Translations under genes and position numbers: made by a program | Part shown: piece after piece, positions 1 through 9,140 of the stretch | Layout: the number at the start of each line of letters is the position of its first letter | Position numbering within the stretch: position 1 is the stretch's first letter | The notes under the pieces: generated by a model | The model's database searches: none | The model's input: only the letters and a program-made list of their open reading frames with translations | What the model was told of the DNA's origin: nothing | NCBI RefSeq assembly: GCF_009758015.1 | Contig: NZ_WSEL01000009.1 | Location: forward strand, 2,157,501-2,221,500 | Source of the DNA: Ramlibacter pinisoli | GTDB taxonomy: Bacteria; Pseudomonadota; Gammaproteobacteria; Burkholderiales; Burkholderiaceae_C | DNA: 64,000 bases | Direction of reading: 5' to 3'

Positions 1-1
1 G

Positions 2-784
2 GCCTACCGCGCGCTGCTGGAGGGCAGCGCCATCCGCCGCTCGCACCTGAACAACGACGACCGCGTGCAGGACCCGTACTGCCTGCGCTGCCAGCCGCAG
101 GTGATGGGCGCCTGCCTCGACCAGATGCGGCACGCGGCCCAGGTGCTGGTGCGCGAGGCCAACGCCGTCACCGACAACCCGCTGGTGTTCACCGACGGCG
201 GGGAGCTGCTGTCCGGCGGCAACTTCCACGCCGAGCCGGTGGCGCTGGCCTGCGACGCGCTGGCGGTGGCCATTGCGGAGATCGGCGCCATCGCCGAACG
301 CCGCGTGGCCATGCTGGTCGACACGGTGGTCTCGCGCCTGCCGCCCTTCCTCACTGCGGAGCCCGGCCTCAACTCGGGCTTCATGATCGTCCACGTCACT
401 GCCGCCGCGCTGGCCTCGGAGAACAAGTCGCTCGCCCATCCGGCCAGCGTCGACAGCCTGCCCACCTCGGCCAACCAGGAAGACCACGTCAGCATGGCCA
501 CCTTCGCGGCGCGCCGGCTGCAGCCGATGCTGCACAACACCTCGCGCATCGTCGCCATCGAGCTGCTGGCCGCCGCCCAGGGCATCGGCTTCCTGCGCCC
601 GCTCCTCAGCGCGCCGCCGCTGGAGGGCGTGCTGCGCCTGCTGCGCAGCGTGTCGCCCGCGCTGCAGGCCGACCGCAGCCTGGCACGCGACATCGAGGCC
701 GTGCACCACCTGGTGGCCACCGGCGACCTGGGCCGGGCGACCGAGCGCCACATCCCGGCCTTGCACGCACTGCGATTGGCATGA
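2..784 (+). CDS. hutH: Histidine/aromatic amino acid ammonia-lyase, C-terminal part (5' truncated by window)
   Basis: Open from the first bases of the window, so only the last 260 residues are present. The segment [17 protein letters not shown] near the start is a hallmark of histidine ammonia-lyase, which deaminates L-histidine to urocanate in the cytoplasm. The MIO-forming Ala-Ser-Gly lies upstream of the window and cannot be checked, so tyrosine or phenylalanine ammonia-lyase activity is not excluded. The stop is 51 bases before the binding-protein gene of a NitT/TauT-type importer on the same strand, which may be co-transcribed. No other hut gene is visible here. Confidence 0.85.
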   Translation, partial: AYRALLEGSAIRRSHLNNDDRVQDPYCLRCQPQVMGACLDQMRHAAQVLVREANAVTDNPLVFTDGGELLSGGNFHAEPVALACDALAVAIAEIGAIAERRVAMLVDTVVSRLPPFLTAEPGLNSGFMIVHVTAAALASENKSLAHPASVDSLPTSANQEDHVSMATFAARRLQPMLHNTSRIVAIELLAAAQGIGFLRPLLSAPPLEGVLRLLRSVSPALQADRSLARDIEAVHHLVATGDLGRATERHIPALHALRLA

Positions 785-835
785 GGCGTGCATGGAGTTC
801 ACCAGCCACCGTCCCGCCTTTTGAAGGAGAAACCC

Positions 836-1780
836 ATGAAGAAGCTGTTCGCCCTCACGTTCGTCGCCCTCGCCGCGGCCACCGCGCACGCGCAGGAAAC
901 CAGGCTCGCCATCGGCATCTCCGGCTGGACCGGCTTCGCGCCGCTCACGCTGGCCCGGGAGGCGGGCATCTTCAAGAAGAACGGCCTGGACGTGTCGATC
1001 AAGAAGATCCCGCAGAAGGACCGCCACCTGGCCATCGCCTCGGGCGACGTGCAGTGCGCCGCCACCACCGTGGAGACCTGGATCGGCTGGAACGCCAACG
1101 GCGTCGCCACCACCCAGATCTTCCAGCTGGACAAGTCGTACGGCGCCGACGGCATGGTGGTCAAGCCGGGCATCGCGAAGATCGCCGACCTGAAGGGCAA
1201 GACCGTGGCCGCCAGCGCGCCGGGCACCTCGCCCTACTTCGCGCTGGCCTGGATCCTGAAGAAGAACGGCCTCACGCCCAAGGACGTCAAGATCGTCAAC
1301 CTCGAGCCGCAGCCCGCCGCCAACGCCATGATCGCGGGCACCGCCGACCTCGACGCCGCCATGACCTACGAGCCCTATCTGTCGGCGGTGCGCGCCAAGC
1401 CCGAGGCCGGCAAGATCATCGCCACCACGCTGGACTACCCGATGGTGATGGACACCTTCGGCTGCACGCCCAAGTTCCTGGCCGACAACCCTAAGGCCGC
1501 CAAGGCGCTGGCCGACAGCTACTTCGAGGCGGTCGACATGATCCGCAAGGACCCGAAGAAGAGCTTCGAGATCATGGGCGCCGACGTCAAGCAAAGCGGC
1601 GAGCAGTTCGAGGCCAGCCAGAAGTTTCTGCGCTGGCAGGACCGCGAGGCCAACCTGAAGTTCTTCGCCGGCGAGCACGCCGCCTTCAGCAAGGAAGCGG
1701 CCGACCTGCTGCTGGAGGCCGGCATCATCAAGCAGATTCCCGACCTGTCGAAGCTGGCCGACACGAGGTTCCTGAAGTGA
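836..1780 (+). CDS. NitT/TauT-type ABC transporter periplasmic substrate-binding protein
   Basis: A 314-residue protein with a Sec signal peptide (MKKLFALTFVALAAATAHA, cleavage before QE). The mature part has the two-lobed binding fold of the SsuA/TauA/ThiY group (GWTGFAPLTLAREAGIFKKNG near the N-terminus, followed by the DLKGKTVA motif). I chose ATG 836 because AAGGAGA lies 5 bases upstream and the signal peptide then starts at residue 1; an upstream ATG at 788 would put 16 extra residues before it. Followed by permease and ATPase genes. The substrate is unknown; the neighbouring ammonia-lyase hints at an amino acid derivative. Confidence 0.85.
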   Translation: MKKLFALTFVALAAATAHAQETRLAIGISGWTGFAPLTLAREAGIFKKNGLDVSIKKIPQKDRHLAIASGDVQCAATTVETWIGWNANGVATTQIFQLDKSYGADGMVVKPGIAKIADLKGKTVAASAPGTSPYFALAWILKKNGLTPKDVKIVNLEPQPAANAMIAGTADLDAAMTYEPYLSAVRAKPEAGKIIATTLDYPMVMDTFGCTPKFLADNPKAAKALADSYFEAVDMIRKDPKKSFEIMGADVKQSGEQFEASQKFLRWQDREANLKFFAGEHAAFSKEAADLLLEAGIIKQIPDLSKLADTRFLK

Positions 1781-1805
1781 CGTCGCAACGGGGTGCGCAG
1801 CACCC

Positions 1806-1901
1806 AGGCGACGTCACTCCGGCGAAGGCCGGGGTCCATGCCTCGCAGGTGCACACGGCGTTTCAAAGGCTGGATGACGGGTCGAGCCCGCCATGACGAG
1901 G
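1806..1901. repeat. REP-like dispersed palindromic element inside an operon
   Basis: Begins near GACGTCACTCCGGCGAAGG and ends near CGCCATGACGAG, so that the outer ends are imperfect inverted copies of CGTCAtnCCGG-type sequence. This resembles intergenic repeats that are scattered through many proteobacterial genomes. It fills the gap between the binding protein and the permease. The right end runs into the permease translation start. Multi-copy status cannot be shown from one window. Confidence 0.45.
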
Positions 1902-1907
1902 ATCTCC

Positions 1908-2665
1908 ATGAAACCCCTCGTCCCCGTCGCCCCCGGCACCCGGCTCGCGCTGGGCGTCGCCTTCTTCGTCGTCTTCTTCGCCGCCTGGACCGGCGCCACG
2001 CTGGGCGGGCTGGTGCCCAAGCAGTTCCTGGCCGACCCGCTGACCATGGTGCGCTCCGGCTGGACGCTGCTCGCGCAGCACGGGTTCCTGCACGACATCG
2101 GCATGACGGTGTGGCGCGTGGTCGGCGGCTTCCTCATCGCCGCCGCGCTCGCGATCCCGCTGGGCGTGCTGATGGGCGCCTACAAGCCGGTGGAGGCGTT
2201 CTTCGAGCCCTTCGTCAGCTTCTCGCGCTACCTGCCCGCCTCCGCCTTCATCCCGCTGCTGATCCTGTGGGCCGGCATCGGCGAGGCGCAGAAGCTGGCC
2301 GTCATCTTCATCGGCTCGTTCTTCCAGCTGGTGCTGATGGTGGCGGTGAGCGTGGGCAACACCCGGCGCGACCTGGTCGAGGCGGCCTACACGCTGGGCG
2401 CGCAGGACCGCGGGGTGGTGGCGCGCGTGCTGCTGCCCGCGAGCGCGCCGGAGATCGCCGAGACCCTGCGCATGGTGCTGGGGTGGGCCTGGACCTACGT
2501 CATCGTCGCCGAGCTGATCGGCGCCTCCAGCGGCATCGGCCACATGATCACCGACAGCCAGGCGCTGCTGGCCACCGACCAGATCATCTTCGGCATCCTG
2601 GTCATCGGCCTCATCGGGCTGGTGACCGACTTCGCCTTCAAGGCACTGAACCGGACCTTGTTCCC

Positions 2666-2687
<22 letters not shown>
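1908..2687 (+). CDS. NitT/TauT-type ABC transporter permease
   Basis: A 259-residue inner-membrane protein with about six hydrophobic helices. The binding-protein-dependent transport EAA loop is recognisable around EAAYTLGAQDRGVVARVLLPAS, which contacts the ATPase. ATG 1908 is preferred over ATG 1893 because GAGGA sits 6-7 bases upstream of it. The end overlaps the ATPase start by 22 bases, indicating translational coupling. With the genes before and after it forms a complete importer; the single permease gene implies a homodimeric pore. Confidence 0.88.
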
Positions 2688-3505
<818 letters not shown>

Positions 3506-3514
3506 CTGCCGGCG

Positions 3515-4036
3515 TCAGGGCGGCGCGCTGGCGGTGGGGTCGCCCGGCAGCGGGTGCAGGAACTCGGGCCGCAGCTCGGGGATGCCATGGGGGTAGTAGC
3601 GCTCCGGCCCCAGCGGTGGCGGGATGTACAGCTGCGGCTCCGGTCGCGGTGACGCGGCGGCCATCGAGGTGGCGCGCGCGGTCGCGCCCGTGCCCTTGGC
3701 CGCCGGCGTTCCCTTGGCGACCTGGTGGGACGAGCCGGACTTGCCGGCCGCTCCCTTGGCCAGCGCGTTGCCCCGGGCCGGCTCCTCGCTGCGCACCGGC
3801 GCGCCGGCCGGCGCCGCCTTGGCCTTGCCCTTGGACGTGGAGCGGGCTGCGGTCTTGGTGCGCGCCGACGGCTTGCGCGCCTCGGCCTTCTTCGGCTGCG
3901 CGGCGGCGCCCGTGGCCTGGGTGGCCGTCGTGCGGGCCGGTGACGAGGACGTGGGGGTGCCGGCGGCCAGGGCCTGGCTGGCGGCCAGCAGGGCCGCCAG
4001 TGCCAGCGCTGCGCCGGTCGCGGTGTGTTGTCTCAT
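3515..4036 (-). CDS. Secreted Ala/Lys-rich hypothetical protein with PELRPEFL tail
   Basis: A 173-residue protein of unknown function. Residues 1-21 are a Sec signal peptide (MRQHTATGAALALAALLAAS...). The middle is low-complexity, rich in Ala, Thr, Lys and Arg, and probably disordered and basic. The C-terminus contains GIPELRPEFLHPLPGD, almost the same as the tail of the protein encoded next to it. GGAGGT lies 4 bases before ATG 4036. Convergent with the ABC ATPase gene, 9 bases apart. The protein is probably periplasmic or surface exposed. Confidence 0.65.
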   Translation of the reverse strand: MRQHTATGAALALAALLAASQALAAGTPTSSSPARTTATQATGAAAQPKKAEARKPSARTKTAARSTSKGKAKAAPAGAPVRSEEPARGNALAKGAAGKSGSSHQVAKGTPAAKGTGATARATSMAAASPRPEPQLYIPPPLGPERYYPHGIPELRPEFLHPLPGDPTASAPP

Positions 4037-4114
4037 CGGGACCTCCATCCGACCTGGGGTGCCCGCATGGTCGGTTTTCCCATGTAGCCCGGCCGTAGGA
4101 GCACGCCGGGCCCT

Positions 4115-4134
4115 CATGGCCCGGACGGGCCATG
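4115..4134 (-). terminator. Perfect 9-bp inverted repeat just after the glycine-rich gene
   Basis: Arms CATGGCCCG and CGGGCCATG are separated by 2 bases. The hairpin starts 5 bases after the stop codon of the glycine-rich gene and lies ahead of the next minus-strand gene. No T-run follows, so it is either a weak or factor-assisted terminator or an mRNA 3'-end stabiliser. Confidence 0.4.
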
Positions 4135-4139
4135 CCGCA

Positions 4140-5180
4140 TCAGGGTGACGGGCGTTCCGGGGACACCGGTTGCAGGAACTCGGGCCGCAACTCGGGAACG
4201 CCGTTCGGGTAGCCGCGGCTCGGCGGCATCGTGCGCCAGTCGGCCGCCGGCGCCGCGCCCATCGCGCGCGTGCCATCGACCGGCGGCAGGGGCGTGCCCT
4301 GCACCGGGACGGTGGTGACGCCCTGCGCCACCGCCGGCACGCCGCCCTGGATGATCGGGCCGGTGGGGAACACCACCGCCGGGATGATGAGCCCGTCGTC
4401 GGGGTCGGCTGGCCCCACCGCCGCCGAACCGGCGTTGCCCTCGCCATTGGCGGCCCCCGTCGATGCTGCGGCGCTGGACGCCGATGGCCCGGTGCCGCCG
4501 CCAGCACCGCCCGCAGGCGCCGCGCCGGCCGCCGCGGCACTGGACGCCGACGGTCCGGTGCCGCCGCCGGTCCCGGCTGCCGCGCCGGCCGCGGCCGACC
4601 CGGCGGCGGCACTGCCCGCGCCACCACCGGCACCAGCGCTGCCCGCGCCCGCACTGCCGGCACCGGCACTGCCTGCACCCCCGCCGGCACCTGCACCGGC
4701 GCTCCCGGCACCTGCACCCGCACTGCCGCCACCGCCTGCTCCGGCACCACCGCCACCTGCTCCGGCACCACCGCCACCTGCTCCGGCACCGCCGCCACCT
4801 GCTCCGGCGCCACCGCCACCCGCTCCGCCGCCGCCGGCGCCGCCACCGGCACCGCCCCCACCGCTGCCTCCCCCGCCGCCGCTGCCACCGCCACCGCTGC
4901 CGCCGCCACCGCTTCCGCCGCCGCTGCCACCACCGCCGCTGCCGCCGCCACCGCTACCTCCGCCGCCACTTCCGCCGCCGCCACTGCCTCCACCGCCGCT
5001 TCCACCGCCGCCGCTTCCACCACCCCCGCCTCCGCCTCCGCCACCACCCCCGCCGCCACCGCCGCCTCCCCCACCGCCGCCTCCCGCGGCCATGGCTTCG
5101 GGCGGCCAGGCCAAGCCCAGCGTTCCGGTCACGGCGGTGACCAGCAGGGCGACTGCGAGCTTGCGATGCAGGGTGTTCAT
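4140..5180 (-). CDS. Secreted glycine-rich protein with natural Gly4Ser repeats and PELRPEFL tail
   Basis: A 346-residue protein. Residues 1 to about 32 are a signal peptide ending EAMAAG. Next comes a run of about 27 consecutive glycines, then about ten GGGGS or GGGGA units, then Ala/Gly/Ser-rich sequence with two copies of GTGPSASSAAA. The last ~100 residues are of normal complexity (DDGLIIPAVVFPTGP...) and end with PNGVPELRPEFLQPVSPE. An AGGA motif precedes ATG 5180. It is the mirror neighbour of the other PELRPEFL protein. Function unknown; an extracellular or cell-surface structural role is conceivable. Slippage in the repeats could vary its length. Confidence 0.65.
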   Translation of the reverse strand: MNTLHRKLAVALLVTAVTGTLGLAWPPEAMAAGGGGGGGGGGGGGGGGGGGGGGGSGGGGSGGGGSGGGGSGGGGSGGGGSGGGGSGGGSGGGGSGGGGSGGGGGSGGGGAGGGAGGGGAGGGGAGAGGGGAGAGGGGAGAGGGGAGAGGGGSAGAGAGSAGAGAGGGAGSAGAGSAGAGSAGAGGGAGSAAAGSAAAGAAAGTGGGTGPSASSAAAAGAAPAGGAGGGTGPSASSAAASTGAANGEGNAGSAAVGPADPDDGLIIPAVVFPTGPIIQGGVPAVAQGVTTVPVQGTPLPPVDGTRAMGAAPAADWRTMPPSRGYPNGVPELRPEFLQPVSPERPSP

Positions 5181-5383
5181 GGCAGTCCTTCCGCGCGGCG
5201 CCTCAAGCGGGGCCGGCGGCAATGTTCTTTTTTCCCAAGCGGGGTGGGCGTCGGACAGTCACCGACCGCGGCGTCGGCCACGACAGACTCGGCAGGACCC
5301 GGGTTGTGACCGGCTGCTGCACGCCGGCCGAGCCAGTGGAAGGAGATGGGTGCCGTGACGGTTGGCGCGGCGGCGCCGACTGG

Positions 5384-5410
5384 CGGCTCCGGCATGGGCC
5401 GCCGGAGCCG
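5384..5410 (-). terminator. Perfect 10-bp inverted repeat after a small gene
   Basis: Arms CGGCTCCGGC and GCCGGAGCCG with a 7-base loop. It lies 7 bases beyond the stop of the small minus-strand gene at 5418-5609. There is no T-run, so terminator function is only suggested by position and stem stability. Confidence 0.35.
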
Positions 5411-5417
5411 TGCGAAC

Positions 5418-5609
5418 TCAGCGGGCCGGCTGCGACCCGTCGAGGCTGTCGCCCTCGTGCAGCCGCTCGCGCGCCTTGTCGTCCCGATGTTCGCGCAAGT
5501 GCTGGATGACGCTCTCCAGGCCCTCGCCGGAACGCGAACGGGACAGGGGTGCCCGTTCGTCCGCGTCGATCGCCTGGCGATCGCTGCCGCAGTCGCTCTC
5601 CTGGCTCAT
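5418..5609 (-). CDS. Small charged hypothetical protein
   Basis: 63 residues, very hydrophilic, acidic in the first half and mixed charge later (SVIQHLREHRDDKARERL predicts a helix). No signal peptide or membrane segment. AAAGGAA lies 8 bases before ATG 5609, which supports it as a real gene although I do not recognise the family. Flanked by another small minus-strand gene upstream. Confidence 0.5.
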   Translation of the reverse strand: MSQESDCGSDRQAIDADERAPLSRSRSGEGLESVIQHLREHRDDKARERLHEGDSLDGSQPAR

Positions 5610-5707
5610 GGACGGGTTCCTTTCATGGGTTGCATTTGGACCAATCCTGTTGCATCTCGGTGTCGGACAAGACCTCGGCCGTCTGTCAGCCCCGCACTGG
5701 GCGCCAG

Positions 5708-5923
5708 CTAGGGCGTGCCTTCCCCACCGTCGTGGAGGGCCCGCACCAGTTCCGCAAGCAAGGCATCGGCGTCGCGCCGCAACCGCCTTGCCGCGGCCTG
5801 CAGCCGGTCCGGGTCCGCGCCGGCGGGCGACCCACCGGCCACGGCCGACGCCGCCTCGGCCTCGCAGGCGGCCGCGTCGGCCCGGTGCCAGTCAGCGAGG
5901 GCGTTGTCGAAATCCGTGGTCAC
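5708..5923 (-). CDS. Small Ala-rich hypothetical protein
   Basis: 71 residues from GTG 5923 (VTTDFDNALADWHRADAA...). Predicted mostly helical and Ala/Asp/Arg-rich, ending with RRDADALLAELVRALHDG. An in-frame ATG at 6103 would add 60 residues of poor, proline- and arginine-rich sequence, so I prefer the short form. No recognised family. The frame is open and helical but the region has high GC, so it may not be a gene. Confidence 0.4.
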   Translation of the reverse strand: MTTDFDNALADWHRADAAACEAEAASAVAGGSPAGADPDRLQAAARRLRRDADALLAELVRALHDGGEGTP

Positions 5924-6277
5924 GGGCGGCCGGGTGTTGCAGCGCGGATTGTCATCCCGTGTGAATCCTCCCGGGGCGCTGGCTCCACGGTCGAGTTGCT
6001 CGCGCGCCAAGCCCGCGCCGATCCTGCCGCCGGGTGCGGCCTGCGGGCAACGCGGCAATGCATTCCGGCGCGACCGTGCTGCCGGGCCAGGGTCGGCCGC
6101 CAAAAGTCAAGGGCCTGCCGGCCCTGCGATCGCTGTGACGGGCGGGGGCAACGCGACGCGCCGGTCAAGGCGTGCATTTGCCGCCGATTCGGCCGTTCGC
6201 TGCGCCTGCCGGATGAGCACGCCGACGCCGGCGGCAGAATGCGATCCCCGACATTCCCATCCCATCCGCATTCCCGC
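5924..6277. other. 354-base intergenic stretch before rdgC
   Basis: No convincing gene on either strand. A 6-bp inverted repeat (AGGGCC-4-GGCCCT, 6110-6125) is the only structure I notice. It probably contains the rdgC promoter, but no clear -35/-10 pair can be picked out. Confidence 0.4.
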
Positions 6278-7189
6278 ATGCCCCTGTTCAAGAACATCGT
6301 CGTCTTCCGCATCGACCCGACCTGGACTGCGCCCGCGCAGGACCGGCTGGAGGCCGAACTCCAGCGCCTGGCCTTCGAGCCCTGCGAACCGTCGCAGGAG
6401 CGGTCGGCCGGCTGGGCGCCGCCGCGCGGCCAGGAGAACGGCGCCATGGTGGAAGCCGTCGACGGCCAGTGGATCCTGAAGCTGGCCGTGGAGCGCAAGG
6501 CCGTGCCCGGCGGCGCCGTGCGTGCCGAGCTCGAGGCGCGCTGCAAGGCGATCGAGGCCGAGACCGGCCGCAAGCCGGGCCGCAAGGAGAAGGCCGAGCT
6601 GAAGGAGCAGATCATCCACGCGTTCCTGCCGCGCGCGTTCAGCAAGCGCAGCGCGCACACGCTGTGGCTGGACCTCGAGGCGCGTTCGCTGATCGTGGCG
6701 GCCTCCAGCATGAAATCCGCCGAGCCGGTGCTCAAGGACCTGGTCGACCTGATGGCCGAGATCGGCCACCCGATGCCGCTGGCGCCGCTGAACACCGCCA
6801 CCGCGCCGGCCACCGCCATGAGTGAGTGGCTCACCACGCGCGAGGCGCCGGCCGGCTTCACCATCGACCGCGACCTCGAACTGAAGCGGGCCGACGAGGA
6901 GAAGTCGGTGGTGCGCTACGCCCGCCACACGCTCGACCTCGACGAGATCGGCCAGCACATCCAGGAAGGCAAGCTGCCGACGCAGCTGGCGCTGACCTGG
7001 AACGACAAGGTGTCGTTCGTGCTGACCGAGCAGCTGGCCATCCGCAAGATCGACATCCGCGACGTCGACGACGCCCCCAAGGGGGAGGATGGCTTCGACG
7101 CCGACGTGGCCATCGCCACCGGCGAGCTCGCCCAGCTGCTGCCCGAGCTGCTGGCCTCGCTGGGCGGCGAGCTGGCCCAGGTCGCCTGA
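6278..7189 (+). CDS. rdgC: Recombination-associated protein RdgC
   Basis: A 303-residue cytoplasmic protein starting MPLFKNIVVFRI, a typical RdgC beginning, and with the family's usual length (about 300). RdgC forms a ring-shaped dimer that binds DNA without sequence preference and limits RecA filament formation. Conserved stretches such as RKPGRKEKAELKEQI and the LLPRAFSKRS-like region are present, with no gap or frameshift. Monocistronic by context: small genes on the opposite strand before it, and a transporter receptor after it. Confidence 0.95.
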   Translation: MPLFKNIVVFRIDPTWTAPAQDRLEAELQRLAFEPCEPSQERSAGWAPPRGQENGAMVEAVDGQWILKLAVERKAVPGGAVRAELEARCKAIEAETGRKPGRKEKAELKEQIIHAFLPRAFSKRSAHTLWLDLEARSLIVAASSMKSAEPVLKDLVDLMAEIGHPMPLAPLNTATAPATAMSEWLTTREAPAGFTIDRDLELKRADEEKSVVRYARHTLDLDEIGQHIQEGKLPTQLALTWNDKVSFVLTEQLAIRKIDIRDVDDAPKGEDGFDADVAIATGELAQLLPELLASLGGELAQVA

Positions 7190-7313
7190 GCGGCGTCCGC
7201 CCGTCATCCGACTGATCCGCTGCGGCCCGTCGACCGGGCCGCAGGCGGCGGCTCGCGCGCGCCGTGCGTCGGCAGACCGCAGCTCGGCCGCACCATCTCT
7301 GGTAATCTACTCC

Positions 7314-7326
7314 TCTAGATGACTAG
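7314..7326. promoter_or_regulatory. Possible operator upstream of a Bug receptor gene
   Basis: TCTAGATGACTAG contains two CTAG half-sites 4 bases apart, and lies 16 bases before the start of the receptor gene that precedes a GntR/HutC-type regulator. CTAG is rare in high-GC DNA. It could be the regulator's own binding site; this is positional inference only. Confidence 0.3.
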
Positions 7327-7341
7327 TTGATGAGGCATTCC

Positions 7342-8301
7342 ATGAAGTTCCCGTTCCGGACCGCGCTGGCCGCGTCGGTGATGGCCATCGCCGTGTCGGC
7401 CCATGCGCAGGCGTGGCCATCCAAACCCATCCACTTCGTCGTGCCGTTCGGGCCCGGCGGCGCCAACGACCTGGTGGCACGCTACGTCGCCGAGGCCGCC
7501 TCGCGCGAACTGGGCCAGCCGATCATCGTGGACAACAAGCCCGGTGCTGGCTCGGTGCTGGGCGCGGAGGTCGTCGCCAAGTCGGCCCCCGACGGCTACA
7601 CCTTCCTGGCACCGGCCGCCGGCGTGATCACCAATGCGATGATCAAGAAGACCATGCCGTACCAGGAAGACGACCTGGTGCCCGTGGTGCTGATGGCCGT
7701 CAGCCCGTCGGTGATCGTGGTGCCGCCCGATTCGCCGATCAAGGACCTGAAGGACCTGGTGGCCCAGTCGAAGAAGGGCAAGGGCCTGACCTTCTCCACC
7801 GCCGGCACCGGCAGCACGCCGCACTTCGTCGCCGCGATGCTGAAGTACAAGGGCGGCGCGCAGCTGGACATCATCCCGTACAAGAGCGGGTCCGAGGGCG
7901 TGGTGGCCGTGATCGGCAAGCAGGTCGAGGCGACCTCCGAGGCCAGTCCGGTGGTGCTGCCGCAGATGAAGGGCGGCAAGCTGCGCGCTATCGCGAGCAC
8001 CTGGAACCGCCGTGTCGCCGCCCTGCAGGACGTGCCCACCGCGGAGGAGCAGGGCTTCAAGGACCTGGTCATCGGCCACTGGTCCGGGCTGTTCGCGCCC
8101 AAGGGCACATCGGCCGACATCCTCGAGAAGATGAACGCCGCCGTGAACAAGGCGCTCAAGTCGCCCGAGCTGCGCGCGCGCCTGATCCCGCAGGGCATCG
8201 ATCCGCAAGGCGGCAGCCGCGAGGACTTCCGCAAGTTCCTGGCGGCGGAGAAGGGCCGCCTGGGCCCGGTGGCCAAGGCGGCGCAGATGCAGGCCGATTG
8301 A
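7342..8301 (+). CDS. Bug-family tripartite tricarboxylate transporter (TTT) receptor
   Basis: 319 residues with a signal peptide ending AVSAHAQAWP. The mature protein has the TctC/Bug signature WPSKPIHFVVPFGPGGANDLVAR followed by VDNKPGAGSVLGAE, the ligand-binding region for carboxylates. It acts in the periplasm and would deliver substrate to a TctAB-type membrane pair. ATG 7342 is chosen because TGAGG lies 6 bases upstream; TTG 7327 and ATG 7330 are in frame but lengthen the signal peptide. No tctAB is adjacent. The HutC-type regulator follows directly. Confidence 0.88.
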   Translation: MKFPFRTALAASVMAIAVSAHAQAWPSKPIHFVVPFGPGGANDLVARYVAEAASRELGQPIIVDNKPGAGSVLGAEVVAKSAPDGYTFLAPAAGVITNAMIKKTMPYQEDDLVPVVLMAVSPSVIVVPPDSPIKDLKDLVAQSKKGKGLTFSTAGTGSTPHFVAAMLKYKGGAQLDIIPYKSGSEGVVAVIGKQVEATSEASPVVLPQMKGGKLRAIASTWNRRVAALQDVPTAEEQGFKDLVIGHWSGLFAPKGTSADILEKMNAAVNKALKSPELRARLIPQGIDPQGGSREDFRKFLAAEKGRLGPVAKAAQMQAD

Positions 8302-8312
8302 GGCCCGTTGGC

Positions 8313-9125
8313 GTGACCGTCTCCCGCGCGCCCGCGCCCTCCCCCGCGCCCTCCCCCGCGCCCTCCCCCGCGCCCTCCCCCGCGCCCTCCCCCGCGCCCA
8401 CCCCCGCGACGGCGCTCGGCCAGAGCCGCTACGGCGGCGTCGCGTCGGCCCTGCGCGAGCGGATCCTGGCCGGCGAGTGGGCGCCGGGCGAGGCGATCCA
8501 CGCCGAGGCGGCGCTGGCCCAGAGCTATGGCGTCGCGCTCGGGACCATCCGCCAGGCGCTCTCGCTGCTGGTGGAGGACGGCCTGCTGGAACGGCGCCAC
8601 GGCAAGGGGACCTTCGTGTCGCCGGGCCTGTCCGGTGCATCGATGCTGCGGTTCTTCCGCTTCCGCACGCCCGGCACGCTGGCCGAAGCGCCGACCTCGC
8701 GGATCGCGTCGCGCCGCCTGCGGCGCGCCGACGCCAACGAGGCCACTGTCTTCGGGCTGGACGCCCAGGGCCAGGTGCTGCAGCTCGAACGGGTTCGCAG
8801 CATCGCGGCGGCGCCCTGCCTGCTCGAGACCATCGTCCTGCCGCTGCCGCTGTTCACACCGCTTGCCGACACCGACCCCCAGGACTGGGGCGACCTGCTG
8901 TACCCGCTGTACCAGCAGCGCTGCGGCGTGCTGGTGCACCAGGCCGAGGACCACCTGAGCTTCGCGCAACTGACCGCGGCGCAGGCGCAGCGCCTGCAGC
9001 TGGAGCCAGGGCATCCCTGCGTGGTCGTGCGCCGCACGGCCCGCGACCGCACCGGCCGCTGCGTGGAACTTCGCACGACCCGCGGCGACGCGTTCGCCTT
9101 CGAATACACGGCCCAGGTGCGCTGA
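8313..9125 (+). CDS. GntR-family transcriptional regulator (HutC/UTRA type) with Ser-Pro-Ala-Pro N-terminal repeat
   Basis: 270 residues from GTG 8313, 11 bases after the receptor gene. Residues about 7-31 are a perfect APSP repeat. The winged helix follows (residues ~37-107: YGGVASALRERILAGEW, then EAALAQSYGVALGTIRQALSLL and RRHGKGTFV). The rest is a UTRA effector-binding domain typical of HutC-type repressors (LQLERVRSIAAAPCLLETIVLP). It probably controls the flanking Bug receptors and the amidohydrolase. An ATG start is not available before the repeat, so the repeat seems to be translated. Confidence 0.82.
   Translation: MTVSRAPAPSPAPSPAPSPAPSPAPSPAPTPATALGQSRYGGVASALRERILAGEWAPGEAIHAEAALAQSYGVALGTIRQALSLLVEDGLLERRHGKGTFVSPGLSGASMLRFFRFRTPGTLAEAPTSRIASRRLRRADANEATVFGLDAQGQVLQLERVRSIAAAPCLLETIVLPLPLFTPLADTDPQDWGDLLYPLYQQRCGVLVHQAEDHLSFAQLTAAQAQRLQLEPGHPCVVVRRTARDRTGRCVELRTTRGDAFAFEYTAQVR
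8334..8405 (+). repeat. Six tandem copies of a 12-bp unit
   Basis: GCGCCCTCCCCC is repeated from 8334 to 8393 five times without change, and a sixth copy differs by one base (T to A). The unit is a multiple of three, so copy-number change keeps the reading frame. It encodes the N-terminal proline-rich tail of the GntR regulator. Confidence 0.9.
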
Positions 9126-9140
9126 ACGAAAGGAGATCCG

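Noticed and set aside
4231-5358. Long proline-rich open frame on the plus strand (PPPPLPP)
   Set aside because: Mirror image of the glycine-rich minus-strand gene. The minus frame has a signal peptide, a ribosome-binding site and the tail shared with its neighbour.
8334-8405. CRISPR-like array
   Set aside because: Units are 12 bp, directly abutting and without spacers, and they encode part of a protein.
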